A stretch of 8,835 nucleotides of DNA from Microcaldota archaeon (GTDB lineage: Archaea; Micrarchaeota; Micrarchaeia; Micrarchaeales; CABMGC01). The number at the start of each line of letters is the position of its first letter. Position 1 is the first letter of the stretch. Positions 5,269 through 8,835 of this stretch are shown piece after piece. Location of the stretch: assembly GCA_027328265.1 (NCBI GenBank), contig DAHVVD010000046.1, positions 1 to 8,835 of the forward strand, written 5' to 3'. Both the position numbers and the translations under genes were made by a program. The notes beneath the pieces were generated by a model. It saw only the letters and a list, made by a program, of their open reading frames with translations, did no database searches and was not told where the DNA came from.

Positions 5269-6903
5269 CTATTGAGCCATTACTGTAGTTGATATGCTGC
5301 TGTCGCGCCCTATTACAACTATTTTGTATGTGCTGTTGCTGACAGGCGAGACGACTATGCGGCCGTTAGCTTCCAGGAGTCTGCCTGAAAAAGTGAAGGT
5401 AGTTGAAGAGTGTGCCTGTATAACATAACCTGTTGAGCTGAGGCTCTGCTCTTCGTTGGCTAGGCTCAGCCTGCCGCTGCTCCCTATCTCGAAATCAAGC
5501 ATCTGGAGGTGCCTTATGGAAACCCCCACGTGCACGATAGAAGAAGTGGTGATTGAGGAATTAGTTGATGCGCCGGCGTTCGCGGAAGCGTTTGTCTCGA
5601 CTTGAATGCCGTCTATTATTGAAAGTTCTGTCTTTGCCCGATTTATGGTTTTATTCAAGGGTGCTTTTGATTTGGCAGTTGCGTTAGTTGTGGCGCTGGC
5701 ATTGAATTCAGATCCCTGCACTTGCCCCACATCTGATGCTATGTTTGTGCTAGAGCCTGATGATGCTGAGCTACTTGCGACGGCAGTGGAGCCTGATGTT
5801 GAGATTGTTTGTGTGACTGTTGATGCTGAACCAGAGAGGTTTGGCGGCGCCGCTATGTTAGAGTGGTATGTGCGGTAATCGTTAGCTGCGAGGTTTGTGC
5901 TGTTCGAGTTTAGCAACGCAAGCACGCTGAGGTTTCCGTATAGAAGTATGCGGTTGATGCTGACGTTAGCACTGCCGTAATTGGTGACTGTCACGAACAA
6001 GGTGCTGTTTTGCCCTGATGTGGTGATTGATGCAGAAGAGATATTTATCACTGGTGTTGCCTGAAGCGCTTTTTGCTCATTGGATGACAGCTTTGAAGTA
6101 GTTCCTTCAGCTTCCACCGCCTGAGGGCCTAAAAGAACAGCCCTTACCGAAGACACCATTACAAAGACTGTCGCATTCTGAGTGAAGATGCTTACTATGG
6201 TAGGTGAAAGATCTATCAATATCACTGAGCCTGAGTCGACTGGCGCCGTGCCATTTACATTTACAAGCAGGTGTCGATTAGGGAGAGTCACGTTCTCTTC
6301 TGTACCATTTATCTCTATGCTGACTGACGAAACAGTAAGGTTGATCTGGTTAATTGTGGCAGATGCAGGTATGGCTGCGCTTCCTATCATCTCGGTAGCA
6401 TTGACAAGAGACATCAGATTGACACTGCCCTTGGAGTTTGCAGATATCCAGCCGCTGGCATTGCCAGACCCTATGTAATGCGCCCTGAGTGAAGAATAGT
6501 TGAGGATTAAAGCCTGAGTGCCCACAGGCACCTGTGGAGGGTCTGTGAGCTGGAAACTCAGGATGTGTGGTTGCTGGCTCGCATAAAACCAGTATAATGC
6601 TATGAGGCCTACTGCTATCACGCCAGCGGCGATCTCCATCTTGACCACTCTGGTGTTGAGGGACATGAAATTCCCCCTTATAACTCCATCGGTGTTGAAG
6701 TTAGGTGTCGCGGTATAATACTTCCATTTCTTGATAAATGGGTTCTCAACCTGTGTTATGGCGCCGACTCGCTTAAGTTCTTCAATATGCTTGCTGACTG
6801 TTGATGGGGCGAGACCCAGCATGTGGCTGATTTCTGTTAGATTGAGGTTTTCCTTTGACAGCAGCTTTAATATTTTCTTTTTTGTATCCCATGTTTTGCT
6901 CAT
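5269..6903 (-). CDS. Membrane-anchored winged-helix regulator with a DUF4382-like, heavily glycosylatable ectodomain
   Basis: From ATG 6903 the protein has 544 residues. Residues ~4-67 form a winged helix: helix KKKILKLLSK, helix NLTEISHMLG, recognition helix APSTVSKHIEELKRVG, and a wing ending KKWKYYTAT. A single membrane helix follows at ~90-109. The remaining ~435 residues should be outside the cell. They begin LSFQLTDPPQVPVGTQALIL and continue in a pattern like DUF4382 (TDPP opening, NLMSLVN, INQINLTVSSVSI, a hydrophobic strand ILIDLSPTIVSIF). Then come beta-rich sequence, a Ser/Thr/Ala linker (~355-412) and a C-terminal beta-rich part. About 20 N-X-S/T sequons occur. The plan suggests a one-component membrane sensor that binds DNA inside and a ligand or surface partner outside, as in ToxR/CadC. 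The start is fixed by GAGGTG at 6909-6914; a TTG at 6972 would add 23 residues but has no ribosome site. Ligand and target genes are unknown. Confidence 0.85.
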   Translation of the reverse strand: MSKTWDTKKKILKLLSKENLNLTEISHMLGLAPSTVSKHIEELKRVGAITQVENPFIKKWKYYTATPNFNTDGVIRGNFMSLNTRVVKMEIAAGVIAVGLIALYWFYASQQPHILSFQLTDPPQVPVGTQALILNYSSLRAHYIGSGNASGWISANSKGSVNLMSLVNATEMIGSAAIPASATINQINLTVSSVSIEINGTEENVTLPNRHLLVNVNGTAPVDSGSVILIDLSPTIVSIFTQNATVFVMVSSVRAVLLGPQAVEAEGTTSKLSSNEQKALQATPVINISSASITTSGQNSTLFVTVTNYGSANVSINRILLYGNLSVLALLNSNSTNLAANDYRTYHSNIAAPPNLSGSASTVTQTISTSGSTAVASSSASSGSSTNIASDVGQVQGSEFNASATTNATAKSKAPLNKTINRAKTELSIIDGIQVETNASANAGASTNSSITTSSIVHVGVSIRHLQMLDFEIGSSGRLSLANEEQSLSSTGYVIQAHSSTTFTFSGRLLEANGRIVVSPVSNSTYKIVVIGRDSSISTTVMAQ

Positions 6904-6908
6904 TGCTG

Positions 6909-6914
6909 CACCTC
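6909..6914 (-). promoter_or_regulatory. Shine-Dalgarno GAGGTG of the membrane regulator
   Basis: On the minus strand GAGGTG lies five bases before ATG 6903. It is the strongest ribosome-binding site on this strand and rules out the upstream TTG 6972 as the main start. Confidence 0.8.
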
Positions 6915-6921
6915 TGCTTGA

Positions 6922-6940
6922 GCCCAAACGTTGCTTGGGC
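6922..6940 (-). repeat. Inverted repeat GCCCAA / TTGGGC just upstream of the regulator's ribosome site
   Basis: Six-base perfect arms (6922-6927 and 6935-6940) flank a 7-base loop. It ends eight bases before the GAGGTG site, so in the mRNA it could form a hairpin next to the ribosome site; in DNA it could be an operator. It is not followed by a T run, so it does not look like a terminator. Confidence 0.5.
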
Positions 6941-6954
6941 GCTGGCGAGTCAGA

Positions 6955-6986
6955 TTTCGAATCCGAAAGCAAGTTTCGGTGCCGAA
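6955..6986. repeat. Alternating TTTCG/CGAAA inverted half-sites upstream of the regulator
   Basis: Four half-sites alternate in orientation: TTTCG (6955-6959), CGAAA (6964-6968), TTTCGG (6974-6979) and CCGAA (6982-6986). CCGAAA and TTTCGG form a perfect 6-bp inverted repeat with a 5-base spacer, and the outer pairs form shorter palindromes. This looks like a cooperative operator for a dimeric DNA-binding protein, or a set of competing RNA hairpins in the leader. Confidence 0.55.
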
Positions 6987-7020
6987 GTGGTAAGTAAATT
7001 CGATTTAAACTCCTCTTGAA

Positions 7021-7037
7021 GTAATTAATATCTTTCG
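7021..7037 (-). promoter_or_regulatory. BRE/TATA promoter candidate of the membrane regulator
   Basis: On the minus strand CGAAAG (BRE-like) leads into ATATTAATTAC. The expected transcription start is near 7001, giving a leader of about 97 bases that includes the inverted repeats. A weaker alternative TATA, GTTTAAAT at 7003-7010, would start near 6980. Confidence 0.5.
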
Positions 7038-7065
7038 TTAAGGTTCGTTTTGGATTCGCTTTTTA
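7034..7065. repeat. Three tandem ~10-11 bp units beginning TTCG
   Basis: TTCG begins at 7034, 7044 and 7055, one DNA turn apart. The first two units share TTCGTT and GG, and the third is TTCGCTTTTTA. In the minus orientation the units lie directly upstream of, and run into, the BRE/TATA, the usual place for an archaeal activator site. Confidence 0.5.
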
Positions 7066-7086
7066 CATCTGAGAATTAACCTTAAA

Positions 7087-8457
7087 TTAGAGTCCCATCT
7101 TAGGATACAGCGGGAAGAGTGAGGCCATGTCAGCGACCTTCTTTCTGTTTTCCGCTATTGTTTCGCTAGCCGAAATTTCTGTTTTGAATGAACCAATGTA
7201 CTTCGCTCGCTGCTCTTTATCAGCTGGAAGTTTGTATTTTTTTATTTCTCCCAGACAGCCGCAGATTAATCCTGCTATAATTTCCATCTCCTTCTCCTTC
7301 ATGCCGCGAGTTGTGAGTGCTGGAGTTCCCAACCTTATGCCGCTTGGATAGAACGGGGAGGATGGATCGCCAGGTATGGTGTTTTTATTAACAGTTATAC
7401 CTGAGGCCTCGAGTGCTTCCTGGGCGAAAATGCCGCTGCCTGCGCCGAACTGAGTAAGATCCATGAGGACCATATGGTTGTCCGTACCGTTGGTAACCAA
7501 TTTTTGGCCTCTTTTCATGAGTCCTTCTGCAAGCGCCCTTGAATTCCTGACTATCTGAGCCGCATACTCTTTGAATTCGGGTTTTGAGGCTTCGAGGAGG
7601 GCTATAGCTATGCCAGCCACGATATGATCATGTGGTCCGCCTTGCATTCCAGGAAAGACGGCCTTGTCTATTTTATCTGAGAGGCCTGGATCTTTCTTCA
7701 GCCCTCTCTCTGTGACCATTATCATTGCTCCTCTGGGTCCGCGTAGCGTCTTGTGGGTTGTGGTGGTTATGACGTGCGCGTAGTCTTTCGGGCTCTTGTG
7801 CACGCCGCCGACCACAAGTCCTGCGATATGTGAGATATCTGCGGCAAGGTAGGCCCCGCATTCGTCGGCTATTCCTGCAAATTCCTCGAAGGGAAACTCC
7901 CTTGTGTATGCAGTCGCGCCAACCCAGATTAGCTTCGGCTTATTCTCGATGGCGAGCTTTCTTGCCTCTTCTATGTCGGTATAGCCGTCCTTTTTTACGT
8001 GGTACGGTACGCTTTTGTATATCAACCCTGTGGCGCTCGTCTTCCAGCCGTGAGTGAGGTGGCCACCGTCAGTGAGGTTGAGTCCCATGACAACGTCGCC
8101 TGGCTTGCAGAGCGCCAGGTAAACTTCGAAATTTGCTGGAGAGCCAGAGTAGGGCTGTACGTTTGCATGTGGCACCCCGAAGAGTTTTTTCGCCCTTTCT
8201 ACCGCAAGGCTTTCAACGCTGTCGATGAACTCGTTGCCTCCATAGTATCTCTTGCCCGAGTAGCCTTCTGAATATTTGTTGGTGAGCACGCTCCCGCAGG
8301 CCTGAAGAACCGCCTCGCTTGTGAAGTTCTCAGAAGGAATCATTTCGAGTCCGGTGCGTTGCCTCTCTAGTTCGCTGTTTATGTAGCCGAAGAGCTCAGG
8401 GTCCTTTGATTTTATCTCTGAAAGGATGGTCGTTATATCACCACAAAAGAGATGCAT
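7087..8457 (-). CDS. glyA: Serine hydroxymethyltransferase
   Basis: This is a PLP enzyme of the cytoplasm that interconverts serine and glycine while passing a one-carbon unit to a folate-type carrier. The 456 residues include GLEMIPSENF (36-45), NKYSEGYSGKRYYGG (60-74), YSGSPANFEVYLAL (103-116), DGGHLTHG (130-137), DISHIAGL (207-214), and TTTTHKTLRGPRGAM (231-245) with the Schiff-base lysine K236. PGMQGGPHDH (269-278) and NKNTIPGDP near the C-terminus complete the family pattern. It looks intact. The motifs resemble bacterial and eukaryotic enzymes more than the divergent tetrahydromethanopterin-using methanogen form, so its carrier may be folate and its origin may involve transfer (inference). 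The first ~15 residues precede the conserved part. ATG 8457 is the only usual start there, with no clear ribosome site, so the mRNA may be leaderless. The membrane regulator follows on the same strand after 183 bases with its own promoter. Confidence 0.97.
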   Translation of the reverse strand: MHLFCGDITTILSEIKSKDPELFGYINSELERQRTGLEMIPSENFTSEAVLQACGSVLTNKYSEGYSGKRYYGGNEFIDSVESLAVERAKKLFGVPHANVQPYSGSPANFEVYLALCKPGDVVMGLNLTDGGHLTHGWKTSATGLIYKSVPYHVKKDGYTDIEEARKLAIENKPKLIWVGATAYTREFPFEEFAGIADECGAYLAADISHIAGLVVGGVHKSPKDYAHVITTTTHKTLRGPRGAMIMVTERGLKKDPGLSDKIDKAVFPGMQGGPHDHIVAGIAIALLEASKPEFKEYAAQIVRNSRALAEGLMKRGQKLVTNGTDNHMVLMDLTQFGAGSGIFAQEALEASGITVNKNTIPGDPSSPFYPSGIRLGTPALTTRGMKEKEMEIIAGLICGCLGEIKKYKLPADKEQRAKYIGSFKTEISASETIAENRKKVADMASLFPLYPKMGL

Positions 8458-8486
8458 GATGAAGTTTATATGACAGTGGTGTAAAA

Positions 8487-8507
8487 CCCACTTCCTTCAG
8501 AGGTGGG
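8487..8507. repeat. 8-bp stem-loop in the glyA upstream region (operator or IS200/IS605-end-like)
   Basis: CCCACTTC (8487-8494) pairs with GAGGTGGG (8500-8507) around a 5-base loop, with one G-U pair if read on the plus strand. AGTGG at 8475-8479 is a further half-site able to pair with CCACT 8488-8492. The position 30-50 bases before glyA ATG suggests an operator over its BRE/TATA region. The C-rich stem, CTTCA loop and G-rich stem also recall end hairpins of IS200/IS605 elements, but no transposase is present. Confidence 0.5.
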
Positions 8508-8526
8508 ATATAAGCTACGACAACTG

Positions 8527-8541
8527 GAAGAAATATAAATA
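8527..8541 (+). promoter_or_regulatory. Strong BRE/TATA promoter for the rightmost gene
   Basis: GAAGAA followed by ATATAAATA (8533-8541) is among the best archaeal promoter matches in the window. The predicted transcription start is near 8563, about 128 bases before ATG 8691, so the mRNA would carry a long leader. Confidence 0.65.
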
Positions 8542-8566
8542 TAGGTGTGCACAACATCATTCATTC

Positions 8567-8656
8567 GCAGAGGGAAACCTCGCAACGAATCGTGAAATAT
8601 CCTGATTGGATATGTTAGTGTTGCAATCAATTACTGAGATGCTCGCTTTCCTCCGC
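8567..8656 (+). ncRNA. Candidate structured RNA or 5' leader with three nested stems
   Basis: The outer stem pairs 8567-8576 with 8647-8656 (nine pairs, including one G-U, and one A-C mismatch). A middle stem pairs GCAAC 8582-8586 with GTTGC 8620-8624. An inner hairpin pairs ATATCC 8597-8602 with GGATAT 8608-8613 around a 5-base loop. The 5' boundary falls within a few bases of the predicted start. GGGAA 8572-8576 could instead pair with TTCCC 8673-8677 beside the ribosome site, giving two exclusive folds. No known RNA family was recognised. The outer stem works about equally well on the minus strand, but the promoter favours plus. Confidence 0.4.
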
Positions 8657-8681
8657 AGTCTAAAAGCAGAAGTTCCCGTCG

Positions 8682-8686
8682 GGTGA
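8682..8686 (+). promoter_or_regulatory. Shine-Dalgarno GGTGA of the rightmost gene
   Basis: GGTGA lies four bases before ATG 8691 and supports this start over ATG 8706. Its first two bases are in the 3-bp CCC/GGG hairpin at 8675-8683, so ribosome access could depend on leader folding. Confidence 0.65.
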
Positions 8687-8690
8687 GATA

Positions 8691-8835
8691 ATGAAACCAA
8701 GACACATGAAACCTGGAGGAAGCATAGGAGACGACGAGTTTATCCCAATAACAGAGGAATTTATCACAAGGGAACAGCTTACTGAATACATAAAGCGGAA
8801 CAATGGATATAATTATACCCGTAACATGCTTTTCT
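8691..8835 (+). CDS. Hypothetical protein, 5' part only (cut by the window end)
   Basis: An open frame begins at ATG 8691 and runs to the right edge, giving 48 residues. The start is supported by GGTGA four bases upstream and a strong BRE/TATA about 150 bases upstream. The visible N-terminus opens with two short basic MKP/RHMKP stretches, then an acidic segment (GDDEFIPITEEF) and a likely amphipathic helix (TREQLTEYIKRN), ending in a Tyr/Asn-rich stretch. No signal peptide, membrane segment or known motif is visible, and I do not recognise the family. It is divergent from glyA, so a shared regulatory region is possible. Confidence 0.6.
   Translation, partial: MKPRHMKPGGSIGDDEFIPITEEFITREQLTEYIKRNNGYNYTRNMLF

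Larger units (their letters stand above)
6904..7086. other. Control region between glyA and the membrane regulator
   Basis: These 183 non-coding bases contain nine TTCG or CGAA tetramers between 6956 and 7058, counting the two in TTCGAA 6956-6961. Less than one would be expected by chance. They are arranged as tandem units upstream of a BRE/TATA and inverted half-sites downstream of it. No clear terminator for glyA is visible. Confidence 0.6.
8458..8690. other. Divergent intergenic region between glyA and the rightmost gene
   Basis: These 233 bases contain no supported gene. From the left they hold a possible glyA TATA (TTTTAC near 8481-8486 or CATATAAAC at 8464-8472, minus strand), the stem-loop at 8487-8507, the plus-strand BRE/TATA at 8527-8541, the nested-stem element at 8567-8656, and a small CCC-GTC-GGG hairpin at 8675-8683 that overlaps the ribosome site GGTGA. 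Confidence 0.55.

Noticed and set aside
6904..6972. A longer form of the membrane regulator starting at TTG 6972
   Set aside because: The TTG has no ribosome site. The added 23 residues are low-complexity and cover the inverted repeats, while ATG 6903 has GAGGTG at ideal spacing.
5606..7351. Several plus-strand open frames of 74-98 codons opposite the regulator and glyA
   Set aside because: They lie antisense to well-supported genes, lack ribosome sites and show compositions expected from the other strand's codons.
8457..8500. A C/D-box guide RNA starting at ATGATGA
   Set aside because: A C-box-like ATGATGA is present at 8457-8463, but no matching D box (CTGA) with the right spacing follows, and it overlaps the glyA start.
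8601..8640. Resemblance to a TPP riboswitch (CCTGAT, GGATA, CTGAGA)
   Set aside because: In TPP riboswitches CTGAGA comes before CCTGAT and GGATAA. The order here is reversed and a circular permutation does not restore it.
8567..8656. A minus-strand tRNA suggested by a 7-bp acceptor-like stem with a G-U third pair
   Set aside because: There is no T-arm directly inside the stem, no usual D-arm and no anticodon arm in the right place.

Overview
The window looks like a piece of an archaeal chromosome. The evidence is a group II chaperonin (thermosome) with a Gly/Met-rich tail, an archaeal-type adenylate kinase, a DUF106 (EMC3/Oxa1-superfamily) membrane protein, ribosomal protein L34e, TBP-like and winged-helix proteins, BRE/TATA promoters close to start codons, and Shine-Dalgarno sites of the GGTGAT type. 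Frequent ATA and AGG/AGA codons fit this. The compact layout and mixed gene set would suit a DPANN lineage such as Micrarchaeota, but that placement is an inference.

Left part (1-1925): the 3' end of a sequon-rich extracellular protein, possibly the C-terminal domain of an STT3/AglB oligosaccharyltransferase, is followed almost without a gap by a GT4 glycosyltransferase. Together they look like a surface N-glycosylation module. A convergent 103-residue gene overlaps the glycosyltransferase stop through a shared CTAG. It encodes a TBP-like protein with only one of the two repeats that make up every ordinary TBP. This is the most unusual gene in the window.

Middle part (1926-5237): a 227-base spacer holds the TBP-like gene's promoter and two tandem BRE/TATA elements for the thermosome. 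The thermosome is followed by adkA, the DUF106 gene and rpl34e in a tight run (23-base gap, ATGA overlap, 21-base gap). The last three keep the known archaeal order; the thermosome occupies the place where secY often stands.

Right part (5238-8457, minus strand): glyA (serine hydroxymethyltransferase) is followed, after 183 bases, by a membrane-anchored regulator with a cytoplasmic winged helix, one membrane segment, and a large ectodomain that is DUF4382-like, Ser/Thr-rich and carries about 20 N-glycosylation sequons. The spacer upstream of the regulator is dense in TTCG/CGAA motifs, in tandem and inverted arrangements around a BRE/TATA. It is a candidate control region, perhaps for autoregulation.

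Right edge (8458-8835): between glyA and a divergent gene of unknown function cut by the window end lie an 8-bp stem-loop, a strong plus-strand BRE/TATA, and a nested-stem RNA candidate starting near the predicted transcription start. The region resembles a structured 5' leader. No rRNA or tRNA gene, CRISPR array or complete mobile element was seen.
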